The notes under the pieces: generated by a model
Database searches by the model: none
Seen by the model: only the letters and a program-made list of their open reading frames with translations
What the model was told of the DNA's origin: nothing
Origin: Betaproteobacteria bacterium
GTDB taxonomy: Bacteria; Pseudomonadota; Gammaproteobacteria; Burkholderiales; UBA6910
Reading direction: 5' to 3'
Assembly (NCBI GenBank): GCA_016183615.1
Contig: JACPEG010000026.1
Coordinates: 62,001-126,000, forward strand
DNA: 64,000 nucleotides
Translations under genes and position numbers: made by a program
Shown here: one piece after another, positions 51,484 through 62,804 of the stretch
How positions within the stretch are numbered: position 1 is the first letter of the stretch
Layout: the number at the start of each line of letters is the position of its first letter

Positions 51484-54400
51484 CTAAATCTCTGCGGACG
51501 CTGGGTGGTCCGTGACGGATTGGATCATATGGTCGAATTCGCTTGCGACCTTCGCCTCAAAATCAGCCTCGATCCGGTACACCTCGGTGAACTCGGCAAA
51601 GGCCCAGCGGCCGTGCGTGCCGAGATGATTCACGCCGGGCACCCAGTAGGTCTCCATAGTGGATTTCTTCTCCTTGGCATCCTCGCGCCGGTAGCCCTTG
51701 ATCTCGACGATGAGGTGCAGGAGGTCATCCTCGCCGTGGCCGTCGTCCACCAGCACAATGAAGTCGGGCAGATACTTGCGCATCTCCGAGCCGTAGCGGT
51801 ACGGCACCTCAAGGCCAAGATTGTGGTTCTTGACGTAGGCCCGCACGCGCGGGTGCGCCTCCGCCACGCGGCAGAACTCGGCCTCCCAGTCGCTGTCGAG
51901 AACGACCCAATTGATGTGACAACGCCGGCCATCGGTCTCCCAGCGCAGGGTTTTCGAGGTGTTGAAACGGACGTGCGCGGTGGAGCCGGTGGGGTTGTAG
52001 GGATCGAGCACGGCCTTGATCGGTTTCTCGCCCACGAATCTGCGGGTGATGCCGGCGGTGATGCGGTTGCAGGCCATGTCGGCCAGCTCCTGATACATGA
52101 GCAGCGCGGGATAGGTGCTGCCTTTGCACACCAGGTAGCCGTCAAGCCATTGCCTGGTGATGCGCTTCAACTGGCCGAAGAGGTGAAGCTTGGGCGCCTC
52201 GCCGGGGTCGCGCCATTTGGTGTAAAGCAGGCGCTGGGTAACGTGGAACAGCAGCGTGGAGGGCCGCATGTCTCCCAGGTGCTTCAGACTGAGATCGACA
52301 GATTCGCCGATGATGCCGGCGTTCCTGGTGATCGAAGGGCCGACAAGTTCCGGAGTCAGTTCCAGCACCGAGTCATCATTGAACTCGGCGCTCAGCCGTT
52401 CCTCGGGCAATTCGACGCGATACCCTTCGACACGCGGAAAGCGAATTTCCAGTGCATCGCGTTCGGGCCGCACGGCCTTGACCTGGATAGTTTCGCGCGG
52501 CGGCTGTGGAGGCGCAACCACCGGCTTGGCGGTGAAGTCGAAGGGAACCCCCAGCACGTCGGCGTATTCCACATTGAAGAGATCGTCTTCGTTCAGGTCA
52601 TAGGACTGGCGGCGCAGGGCGCGTCCGATGACCTGCTCACAAAGGAGCTGGGTGCCGAAAGCGCGCACGCCGAGCACGTGGGTCACGGTATTGGCATCCC
52701 ACCCCTCTGTGAGCATCGATACGGAGACCACACAGCGGATCGATCCGCCCAACTGCCCGTGCTTGCCGACCGTGTTCATCACCTCGCGCAGAAGCGTCAC
52801 GTCATCGAGTTCTTTCCCCTTTTGCAGTTCATCGGCGAGCTTGCCGCCGCGTTCGACGATTTCGCGGCGAAAGCGCTCGATCTCATCGGTGGCCATGTTG
52901 CGGAAATTGTCATCCAGCCCTTCACCCGATTCGAGCTGCTCGCTGTCGATGAGCAGCGTGTTGGGCCGCGCGAGCGGGTTGCCGTGTTCGTCGAAATTGC
53001 GAAACAGCGCGAGGCGTCCGTTTTCCAGGGTGGTGGAACCGTCGTCGTTCTCCCGGTGAAAGCCGGAGATGAAGTCGTAAACCAGCTTGGAAGTGGAGGT
53101 GTTGTTGCAGACCACGATAAAGCAGGGCGGCACGCGGATTCCGGCGTCTTCCCAAAGTTTGTAGGTTTTCTCGTAGTGCCCGTAGAGCGCCTGAAGGGCC
53201 GTTTGCAGACGGGTAGGCAGCGCAAGGGGATCAAGCATTTCCGCCTTCCCGCGGCCCTTTTTGGGCATGTCCTTGCGGATGTTCTCCCAGAGGTTGCGGA
53301 ACATGGGCATTTCATCGCCGGGTATGTTTTGTGCCACGGGAACGCGCGGCAGTTTGACGATGCCGCACTCGATGGCGTCCATGAGCGAGAAGTCGCTCAT
53401 CGTCCACGGAAACAATGTGCCCTCGGCATAGCCTGAGCCGCGCAGGAAGAACGGGGTCGCGGACAAGTCGATCGCGCGTGCCACGCCGAGCTTGCGGTTC
53501 ACTGCCTCCAGACCGGAAATCCAGAGACGGGCGGCCTCGTTGTTCTTCTCGGCCTCCTTCTTGTCATCACCCTTCAGGTCTTCCTCGTCCGCGGCTCCCG
53601 GCTTCTCCCGGTAACAATGGTGGGCTTCGTCGTTGAGCACGAGGATGTTCTTCAGCCCCATCAAGTCGGGCATCACCCGCTGCAACATCTGGCCTTCAGT
53701 CTCGAGGGTGTCCAGCTCGTCGCCACGCCCCTGGAGCAGCGAGCGTCCACCCTTCGAGAGGTCGATCCGCTCGCGCAGCTTGAAGGCGTGAAAGTTGGTG
53801 ATGACGATCTTGGCCCGGTTGACGTCGTCCAGCATGTCGCCCGGAACCAGTTCGCGGCTCGCGTAGTAGGCGTCCGGGTCGTTCGGCTGCAGGACCCGCA
53901 GGCGGTCCTTGATCGTGAGGCCCGGTGCGACGATGAGAAAACCGCGCGTGAAGCGTTTGCTCTGCGGTCGCCGCACGGCGTTGATGGTCTGCCAAGCGAT
54001 CAGCATCGCGATGACAGTGGTTTTGCCGGCGCCCGTAGCGAGCTTCAGCGCGAGGCGCATGAGCTCTGGGTTGGCGTCGTTGTTGGCATTGACCAGGTGT
54101 TCAAGAAAGCCGTCGCCCACCTTGCCCACTTGGGATGCAACTTCAGTCAGCCAGATGGCGGTTTCGACCGCCTCGACCTGGCAAAAGAAAGGACGGATCC
54201 CGCTGAAATTGTGATGCCGCCAGTGCTGCAGCAGTCGCGCCGTCTCCGGCGTGACGCGCCAGTCGCTGGGGTTGGGCAATCGTCGCCACTGGTCCACCTG
54301 CTGGCGAACTGAGTTGATGATGGCCGTGTGGTCGTATCGCTGCTCCGCTGTGGAGAGCCCTTTGCCTTCGTCGAACAGCAAGGATGCCTGTTCGGCCGAA

Positions 54401-54564
54401 CCTTTGCGTTTCTTCGGCTTTGGAATCGGGGTAATGAACTCCGCGCGACGGCGCGTCTCGATGATCTGCTGGGTGGGCTGACCATGGGCGTCCAGCTCCC
54501 AATGACGAGCGGGGTACTCGTAGGGAGAGTTGAGAATGGGCTTTTCGAAGAACTGGCTATTCAT
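51484..54564 (-). CDS. Type III restriction endonuclease subunit (Res)
   Basis: 1026 aa from ATG 54564. Superfamily 2 helicase motifs: LATGAGKTT (about 175-183), VLNDEAHH, DLSATPF, and CEQVIGRALRR. The C-terminal nuclease has PDFIVLVDDGH and IVEIKGYR, a PD-(D/E)XK site. Together with Mod it cleaves unmodified DNA using ATP-dependent translocation. An in-frame extension to 54786 crosses poorly conserved sequence and is not used. Unlike usual type III loci, res comes before mod and a YhcG gene separates them. Confidence 0.9.
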   Translation of the reverse strand: MNSQFFEKPILNSPYEYPARHWELDAHGQPTQQIIETRRRAEFITPIPKPKKRKGSAEQASLLFDEGKGLSTAEQRYDHTAIINSVRQQVDQWRRLPNPSDWRVTPETARLLQHWRHHNFSGIRPFFCQVEAVETAIWLTEVASQVGKVGDGFLEHLVNANNDANPELMRLALKLATGAGKTTVIAMLIAWQTINAVRRPQSKRFTRGFLIVAPGLTIKDRLRVLQPNDPDAYYASRELVPGDMLDDVNRAKIVITNFHAFKLRERIDLSKGGRSLLQGRGDELDTLETEGQMLQRVMPDLMGLKNILVLNDEAHHCYREKPGAADEEDLKGDDKKEAEKNNEAARLWISGLEAVNRKLGVARAIDLSATPFFLRGSGYAEGTLFPWTMSDFSLMDAIECGIVKLPRVPVAQNIPGDEMPMFRNLWENIRKDMPKKGRGKAEMLDPLALPTRLQTALQALYGHYEKTYKLWEDAGIRVPPCFIVVCNNTSTSKLVYDFISGFHRENDDGSTTLENGRLALFRNFDEHGNPLARPNTLLIDSEQLESGEGLDDNFRNMATDEIERFRREIVERGGKLADELQKGKELDDVTLLREVMNTVGKHGQLGGSIRCVVSVSMLTEGWDANTVTHVLGVRAFGTQLLCEQVIGRALRRQSYDLNEDDLFNVEYADVLGVPFDFTAKPVVAPPQPPRETIQVKAVRPERDALEIRFPRVEGYRVELPEERLSAEFNDDSVLELTPELVGPSITRNAGIIGESVDLSLKHLGDMRPSTLLFHVTQRLLYTKWRDPGEAPKLHLFGQLKRITRQWLDGYLVCKGSTYPALLMYQELADMACNRITAGITRRFVGEKPIKAVLDPYNPTGSTAHVRFNTSKTLRWETDGRRCHINWVVLDSDWEAEFCRVAEAHPRVRAYVKNHNLGLEVPYRYGSEMRKYLPDFIVLVDDGHGEDDLLHLIVEIKGYRREDAKEKKSTMETYWVPGVNHLGTHGRWAFAEFTEVYRIEADFEAKVASEFDHMIQSVTDHPASAEI

Positions 54565-54745
54565 TTTTCTGGTTTCTGCCCCCGGTCGAGCAATCCGATC
54601 CATGGCAACCGGCGACTTGGGAAACGCGACCCGCCTGATCCCCCCAGCTTTCCCCGACAAACTCTTCTTCTGAAGATGGAAAGTGTGGCAAATGCGTTCG
54701 TGTTTGTATAGGGCCTGCCGCGTATACCGGGTCTGCATACGCAGC

Positions 54746-54973
54746 TCAGCCGCGTTGAACTCCCTTCGGAAGCGACTTCCTGCCAAGCGTGGATTTGTGG
54801 CCGGTAGCCCACTCAGAATAGCTGGAGGCCGGGCGTGCAGTCACGATGCGGGTGGCGCCATACTTCTTGAGCCCCAACAGATGGCTTTTGTCGCCCGTCA
54901 CGAGCCAGTCGGCATGCGCCACTTCCGCAGTCGCCAGCGGCACATTGGTATCAAGCACGACGCGCACGGACAC
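54746..54973 (-). pseudogene. PIN-domain toxin with large internal deletion
   Basis: The frame from GTG 54973 encodes VSVRVVLDTNVPL, a PIN start with its first catalytic Asp. It passes directly to ATAEVAHADWLVTGDKSHLLGL, the end of the domain. About 80 residues carrying the middle catalytic acids are missing, so the product cannot be an active PIN nuclease. It overlaps the antitoxin gene by 23 bp, the normal arrangement of an RHH-PIN pair. Confidence 0.78.
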
Positions 54974-55235
54974 CCTTCGCTTGCGGGCGCCCACGCCCCT
55001 TCGAGTGGACGGCACCGACCGCTTCATCGATCCGCGCTTCGAGTTTCCCAGCGGTAATGTCCTGGTTGCGGTCCTTGATGCCCTGGACAGTCCGGTCCAG
55101 CATGCGCCAGCGCACGGCATCCTCGACAAATTTCGAGAGATCGCCCTTCTTCATGCCTTGGGCACCCAGGAAGGTGCGCAGCGAAAGGTCGGTGTCGGAG
55201 GAAACCTTGATGGTCCAGCGGACTGAAGTTGACAT
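54951..55235 (-). CDS. Ribbon-helix-helix-type antitoxin
   Basis: A 94-aa antitoxin of the type paired with PIN toxins: KVSSDTDLSLRTFLGAQGMKKGDLSKFVEDAVRWRM gives the strand-helix-helix, and the C-terminal half binds the toxin. AGGAGG precedes ATG 55235. A dyad operator lies directly upstream. Its toxin partner is broken, so the gene may persist as an orphan antitoxin. Confidence 0.82.
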   Translation of the reverse strand: MSTSVRWTIKVSSDTDLSLRTFLGAQGMKKGDLSKFVEDAVRWRMLDRTVQGIKDRNQDITAGKLEARIDEAVGAVHSKGRGRPQAKGVRARRA

Positions 55236-55244
55236 ACAGCCTCC

Positions 55245-55270
55245 TAAGCGGATAGACGCTTATCAGTATA
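55245..55270 (-). promoter_or_regulatory. Antitoxin promoter and operator
   Basis: On the minus strand a -10-like TATACT (55265-55270) is followed by the dyad TAAGCG-N6-CGCTTA (55245-55262) and AGGAGG, then ATG 55235. The dyad lies where the antitoxin would repress its own transcription. Confidence 0.6.
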
Positions 55271-55360
55271 CTGCCGGACCTGGTGGTTGACTACTCCAGC
55301 CACCGGGAGCGTCCGGCTACGCGCGGCGCGCCCGCTGTAGGAACGGATCAGCACTGGGTA

Positions 55361-55415
55361 AATAAAAAACGCCTTAGCCAGAATAGACCAAGGCGCTTTA
55401 TTTATTGAACGACTC
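55361..55415 (-). terminator. Probable terminator after ssb
   Basis: CGCCTT (55370-55375) pairs with AAGGCG (55390-55395) around a 14-base loop. On the minus strand TTTTTTATTT follows, and on the plus strand a TTTATTTATT tract, so it may work in both directions. The rest of the 352-bp gap between the antitoxin and ssb holds one repeat (55524-55579) and no gene. Confidence 0.55.
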
Positions 55416-55523
55416 TCTTGGACCTCGTGAAGGGTAGTGACAGGTCAAGCTTAGGGCGGCCCGTGGCCACCATTCTGCAGCGGGCGCGGCCCATACACCA
55501 CAATCGCGGCGGACGGGGCTCTG

Positions 55524-55579
55524 CGTAGGGTGCATCCCATGCACCGAATGATTTTGGCGGTGCGGAGGGCGTACCCTAC
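55524..55579. repeat. GTAGGGTGC palindromic repeat
   Basis: GCGTAGGGTGCATCCCATGC at the left and GGGCGTACCCTAC at the right form a diverged copy of the family seen at 61633 and 62651. It lies 9 bp after the ssb stop. Confidence 0.75.
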
Positions 55580-55587
55580 TTGAAACC

Positions 55588-56043
55588 TCAGAACGGAATG
55601 TCGTCCGCCATGTCGTCGAACCCGCCGCCGCCCTTCTTGGCCGCGGGCTTCGCCGGTGCGGCGCCTGCCGTGACCTCTTCCTTTTCCACCACCTCGAAGC
55701 TGGAACCGCCGCTGCGCGAGCCCAGCAACTGCATGCGGTCGGCGACGATCTCGGTGGAGTAGCGGTCCTGGCCTTCCTTGTCCTGCCACTTGCGGGTGCG
55801 GATGCGGCCTTCCACGTACACCGGCGAGCCCTTCTTCAGATATTCCCCGGCGATCTCGGCAAGCTTGCCGAAGAAGGCGATGCGGTGCCACTCGGTGTGC
55901 TCCTGCTTCTCGCCGTTCTTGTCCTTCCAGGTGTCGGTGGTGGCGATGCGGATGTTGGTGACGGCATCCCCGCTCGGGAGATAGCGCACCTCCGGGTCCG
56001 CCCCCAGGTTGCCGATGAGTATGACTTTGTTGACCGATGCCAT
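55588..56043 (-). CDS. ssb: Single-stranded DNA-binding protein
   Basis: A 151-aa SSB. The OB-fold ([20 protein letters not shown] to about 110) is followed by a Gly/Ala-rich linker and the acidic tip DDMADDIPF that recruits partner proteins. ATG 56043 shares one base with the MFS stop (TAATG). The MFS-ssb pair divergent from uvrA is common in betaproteobacteria and suggests shared control with DNA repair, though no LexA box is apparent. Confidence 0.96.
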   Translation of the reverse strand: MASVNKVILIGNLGADPEVRYLPSGDAVTNIRIATTDTWKDKNGEKQEHTEWHRIAFFGKLAEIAGEYLKKGSPVYVEGRIRTRKWQDKEGQDRYSTEIVADRMQLLGSRSGGSSFEVVEKEEVTAGAAPAKPAAKKGGGGFDDMADDIPF

Positions 56044-57419
56044 TACGCTTCTCCTCCAATGAGTTTGATCACGTGCTGTTCGTCAAATCCGCGCATGTCC
56101 ACCTTGAGGTAGGCAACCCCCTCTTCCGCCAGCACCAGCGCCTCGCGCACTCCGGGCAGGGTGGCCAGCTCCCGGGACAGACCGCTCGCCCGGTCCGCGT
56201 CCATCTCCGGAATATGATACATCCGGGTGCGCACCGCCGCCGGGGCTTTCATGGTGGCCGCCAGCACCAGCCACAGGAAGGTCAGCACGGCGCAGAAGGC
56301 GAATACCGCCGAGGCGCCCCCTCGCCCATACAGGTACCCCCCCACCGCGGCTCCCACGAAGGTGCCGAGAAACTGGATGCTGCTGTAGACGCCGATGGCG
56401 GTGCCCTTGGCCCCTACCGGCGCGATCTTGCTGATGAGCGAGGGCAGGCTCGCCTCCAGCAGGTTGAACGCCGTGAAGAACACCAGCAATCCGGCAGTAA
56501 GCCCGGTAAGGCTGTCCCCCAGCGCTTCCAGCATCAGCTCGGAGACCACCAGCACCGCCACGGCGCCGGCGAACACCGGCTTCATGCGCCCGGTCTTCTC
56601 GCCATAAACGATTGCGGGGACCATCAGGATGACAGACACCGCCATTACCGGGAGATAAACCTGCCAATGGTGGTCAGCGGCGAGGCCGGCTTTTCGCAAG
56701 CCGAAGGGCACCACCATCCACAGTGCCATCAGCACCGCGTGCAGGGCGAATACCCCGTAATTGAGCCGGATCAATTCCCTGTCCTGCAATACGTCCATGA
56801 ACTGGCCGGGCTTGGGCTCGGCATCGGAATGAAAATGGCTTTCCCGCGCATCCGGCACAAACCAGCGCACGATGCCGATGGCGGCGAGCGCCAGCAGGCC
56901 GGTGAGGACGAAAATCCCCGGCACCCCGATGACCCGGTTCAGGAGCGGCGCCAGCACCAGGGACAGGAAAAAGGTGGCGCCGATGGTCATGCCGATCATG
57001 GCCATGGCCTTGGTGCGGTGCTCCTCCCGCGTGAGATCCGCGGCGAGCGCCATCACGGCCGCGGAAATCGCCCCCGCCCCCTGGATCACCCGGCCCAGGA
57101 TGACCATATAGATGTCATGGCCGGTTGCCGCCACGAAGCTGCCAATGGCGAACAGCACCAGCCCCCAGTAAATCACCGGCTTGCGGCCATGGCGGTCAGA
57201 GAGCCAGCCGAAGGGAATCTGCAGGATCGCCTGGGTGAGGCCGTAGGCCCCGAGGGCGACCCCCACCAGGGTATGGCTGTCTCCCCCCGGCAGGTGCTCG
57301 GCGTAGAGGGCGAACACCGGAAGGATGATGAACAGCCCGAGCAGCCGCAGGCCGAAAATTCCGGCCAGGCCGATGCTGGCCCGCAGCTCGGCCCGGGTCA
57401 TTCCTGAATCAGGGGACAT
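56043..57419 (-). CDS. MFS transporter with C-terminal soluble extension
   Basis: A 458-aa major facilitator with 12 predicted membrane segments. The signature [15 protein letters not shown] lies between helices 2 and 3, and an [21 protein letters not shown] segment in the second half. After helix 12 there is a soluble tail of about 60 residues with a strand-helix pattern ([16 protein letters not shown]) like a small ferredoxin-fold domain. The substrate is unknown. It is translationally coupled to ssb. Confidence 0.88.
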   Translation of the reverse strand: MSPDSGMTRAELRASIGLAGIFGLRLLGLFIILPVFALYAEHLPGGDSHTLVGVALGAYGLTQAILQIPFGWLSDRHGRKPVIYWGLVLFAIGSFVAATGHDIYMVILGRVIQGAGAISAAVMALAADLTREEHRTKAMAMIGMTIGATFFLSLVLAPLLNRVIGVPGIFVLTGLLALAAIGIVRWFVPDARESHFHSDAEPKPGQFMDVLQDRELIRLNYGVFALHAVLMALWMVVPFGLRKAGLAADHHWQVYLPVMAVSVILMVPAIVYGEKTGRMKPVFAGAVAVLVVSELMLEALGDSLTGLTAGLLVFFTAFNLLEASLPSLISKIAPVGAKGTAIGVYSSIQFLGTFVGAAVGGYLYGRGGASAVFAFCAVLTFLWLVLAATMKAPAAVRTRMYHIPEMDADRASGLSRELATLPGVREALVLAEEGVAYLKVDMRGFDEQHVIKLIGGEA

Positions 57420-57539
57420 GAATCGGGTTGGGAAAAGGCTGAAAAGTGCAGTATATTACCAAGTTTCGGTTTCGAATTTCAGGTTCCCGCGCGGAACCGG
57501 TAGAGTTCCCCGCGCAGAAGCCTGAGCGCAAACGCCAGA

Positions 57540-60363
<2,824 letters not shown>

Positions 60364-60389
<26 letters not shown>

Positions 60390-61635
60390 AAGCTACCGCG
60401 CCGCCGTTAGCGCGGCCGATCCCCTGGAAATCGTCGGACCCCACCTGCCGAAGCCGCCGAAAGGCCGGACCCTGGTGGTGGGCGCCGGCAAGGCGGCCGC
60501 CTCGATGGCGGCGGCGGTGGAAAAGCACTGGCCGGCGGGCGCTTCGCTCGACGGTCTCGTCATCACCCGCTACGGCCACGGATTGCCGACCCGAAGCATC
60601 CGCGTGATCGAGGCCGGACACCCGGTTCCCGACGAAGCCGGGGAAGCGGCGGCAAAGGAGATTTTCGACGAAGTGAAGAAGCTCGGCCGGGACGACCTGC
60701 TGCTGTGCCTGGTGTCGGGGGGCGGATCGAGCCTGCTTTCGCTGCCGGTCCCCGGCGTGTCCATGGCGGACCTCAAGGGCGTCACCAGGGAACTCCTGCG
60801 CAGCGGCGCCGCGATCCAGGAGATGAACACGGTGCGCAAGCACCTCTCTGCGATCCAGGGCGGGCGCATGGCGGCGGCCTGCAGGGCGCCGGTGGTGGCG
60901 CTGGTGATCTCGGACGTGACCGGCGACGATCCCACCCACATCGCCTCGGGCCCCTGCGCGCCGGATCCCACCACCTACGCCGACGCGCTGGCGATCCTGG
61001 AGCGCTACGGGGTCAAGGCGGCCCCCGCGGTCATGGACACCCTGGTCGCCGGCAACCAGGGGCGGCTGGACGAGACGCCCAAGCCCGGCGATGGGATTTT
61101 CAGAAGGGTGAAGAACAAGGTGATCGCCACCGCCCACGGCTCGCTGGTGGCGGCGGGAAATTATTTCCTCGGCCAGGGCATCGCGCCGGTGATCCTGGGA
61201 GACAGCGTGACCGGCGAATCGCGGGAAGCGGCCAAGGTGTACGCGGCGCTGGCGAAGGAAGTGCGCGCCTACGGGCATCCGTTTCGGACGCCGGTGGCAC
61301 TGATATCGGGCGGTGAGACGACGGTGACGGTACGGGGGAACGGCCGCGGCGGGCGCTGCGCCGAGTTCCTGCTGTCGCTGGCGATCGAGCTGGAAGGCGC
61401 GAAGAAGGTGTACGCGCTGGCCGCCGACACCGACGGCATCGACGGCTCCGAGGACAATGCCGGAGCGATCCTGACGCCCGATTCGCTTGCACGCGCGATG
61501 AAACTGGGGCTGCGTCCCGACAGGCTGCTCGCCAACAACGACGGCTACGGCTTCTTCGACAAGCTGGGCGACCTGGTGGTCACCGGCCCCACCCGCACCA
61601 ACGTCAACGATTACCGGGTAATCCTGGTCTTGTAG
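60364..61635 (+). CDS. Glycerate 2-kinase (MOFRL family)
   Basis: 423 aa from GTG 60364, overlapping uvrA by 26 bp. A GckA/TtuD-type glycerate or hydroxypyruvate-handling kinase: [48 protein letters not shown] in the N-terminal domain and [19 protein letters not shown] and [15 protein letters not shown] in the MOFRL domain. It phosphorylates D-glycerate at position 2. The TAG stop (61633-61635) is the TAG of a GTAGGGTGCG repeat. Confidence 0.9.
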
Positions 61636-61690
61636 GGTGCGCCCTGCGCACCATTTGTGACGACCGACCGGTGCGTGGGACGCACCCTAC
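61633..61690. repeat. GTAGGGTGCG palindromic repeat
   Basis: GTAGGGTGCGCCCTGCGCAC at the left and GTGCGTGGGACGCACCCTAC at the right are inverted GTAGG-ended arms around a 22-bp centre. The left end supplies the stop codon of the glycerate kinase gene. Confidence 0.9.
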
Positions 61691-61697
61691 CCGTCAG

Positions 61698-61790
61698 CGC
61701 GTAGGTTGGGCTTCGCTCGCGAAGCCCAACAAGGGCGTTCGCGCGTTATCTGCGACTTTTTTGTTGGGCATGAATGCCCAACCTACGCCT
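61698..61790. repeat. GTAGGTTGGGC palindromic repeat
   Basis: GCGTAGGTTGGGCTTCGC at the left and GCCCAACCTACGCC at the right are inverted ends; internal GCGAAGCCCAAC and GTTGGGCATGAATGCCCAAC form further hairpins. Second member of the family at 33852-33945. Confidence 0.88.
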
Positions 61791-61820
61791 TCAGCATATC
61801 ACGTTCCACCCGAAGAACCC

Positions 61821-62561
61821 TTACATCGTCACCCCGCCGCTCACTTCCAGCACCGCGCCGTTGACGTAGCTCGCCTCGTCCGAGCACAGGAAGGCCGCGG
61901 CCTTCGCCACCTCCTCCGGCCTGCCCATGCGCTGCATGGGAATCTTCTGCACCTGGGCCTGCAGCACCTTCTCGGGAATGGAATTGAGAATGGGGGTATC
62001 GATGAAGCCGGGGCAGATGGCGTTGGCTCGCACGTTGTGGCGGCCCAGCTCCCGGGCCCAGCTCTTCATCATGCCGATGACGCCGAACTTGGTGGCGGCG
62101 TAGTTGGTCTGGCCGAAGTTGCCGTAGAGGCCGACAATGGAGGAGACGTTGAGGATGGCGCCGGCCCTCTGGGCGATCATGGTGTCCACCACGGCTCGCG
62201 TGCAGTTGTAGGTGCCGGTGAGATTCACCGCGATCACCCTGCCCCACTGCTCCTCGGTCATGCTCTTGATCTGGGCGTCCATCACGATGCCGGCGTTGTT
62301 CACCAGCACGTCGATGCGCCCGTATTTTTCCTTCACCGCCTTGACCATGGCCCCCACCGCGCCGGAGTCGGTGACATCCACGCGGAATCCGGCCGCCTCG
62401 CCGCCGCCCGCCCGGATTTCCTTCACCGGGTCGTCGATCCACCCCTGATTGATGTCGCAGCCGATGACTTTCGCCCCCTCGCGGGCGAAGCCGAGCGCAA
62501 TGCCGCGGCCGATGCCCCGCCCCGCGCCGGTGATGATGCAGACCTTGTCCCTGAGCTTCAT
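61821..62561 (-). CDS. SDR-family 3-oxoacyl/acetoacetyl-CoA reductase-like protein
   Basis: A 246-aa short-chain dehydrogenase of the FabG/PhaB type. NAD(P) motif TGAGRGIG (11-18), NNAG in the core, catalytic Ser in NVSSIVG and Y-x3-K in YAATK. FabG-like reduction of a 3-oxoacyl thioester is the family expectation; D38 after the second strand (CDINQ) would favour NADH over NADPH. A link to phaC 20 kb away is possible but not shown. Confidence 0.85.
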   Translation of the reverse strand: MKLRDKVCIITGAGRGIGRGIALGFAREGAKVIGCDINQGWIDDPVKEIRAGGGEAAGFRVDVTDSGAVGAMVKAVKEKYGRIDVLVNNAGIVMDAQIKSMTEEQWGRVIAVNLTGTYNCTRAVVDTMIAQRAGAILNVSSIVGLYGNFGQTNYAATKFGVIGMMKSWARELGRHNVRANAICPGFIDTPILNSIPEKVLQAQVQKIPMQRMGRPEEVAKAAAFLCSDEASYVNGAVLEVSGGVTM

Positions 62562-62650
62562 GGGGCCTCTCCCAAAATCGCGATGATAAGAAGGGAATAG
62601 GGCGGGAGATTACATGAGGGGCGGTCCGGCCTCAATTCCCGTCACCGGCG

Positions 62651-62800
62651 CGTAGGGTGCGCCCTGCGCACCGTTCCGCCTCGATGGTGCGTGGGACGCA
62701 CCCTACGCGCCGGGAGCCGAGAGCGCGGAGCCGGGGGGTGGTGGGTAGGGTGCGCCCTGTGCACCAGTCCCTTTGAGGGTGCGTGGGACGCGTCTCTCCG
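62651..62800. repeat. Two GTAGGGTGCG palindromic repeats
   Basis: A complete copy at 62652-62708 has GTAGG and CCTAC ends. A second copy at about 62744-62800 begins GTAGGGTGCGCCCTGTGCAC but its right arm is changed to GGGACGCGTCTC. They fill most of the gap between the SDR gene and the CorA-like gene. Confidence 0.85.
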
Positions 62801-62804
62801 ACGG

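Noticed and set aside
57420-57539. A LexA box in the uvrA/MFS divergent region
   Set aside because: No CTGT-N8-ACAG-like dyad is present in this interval.
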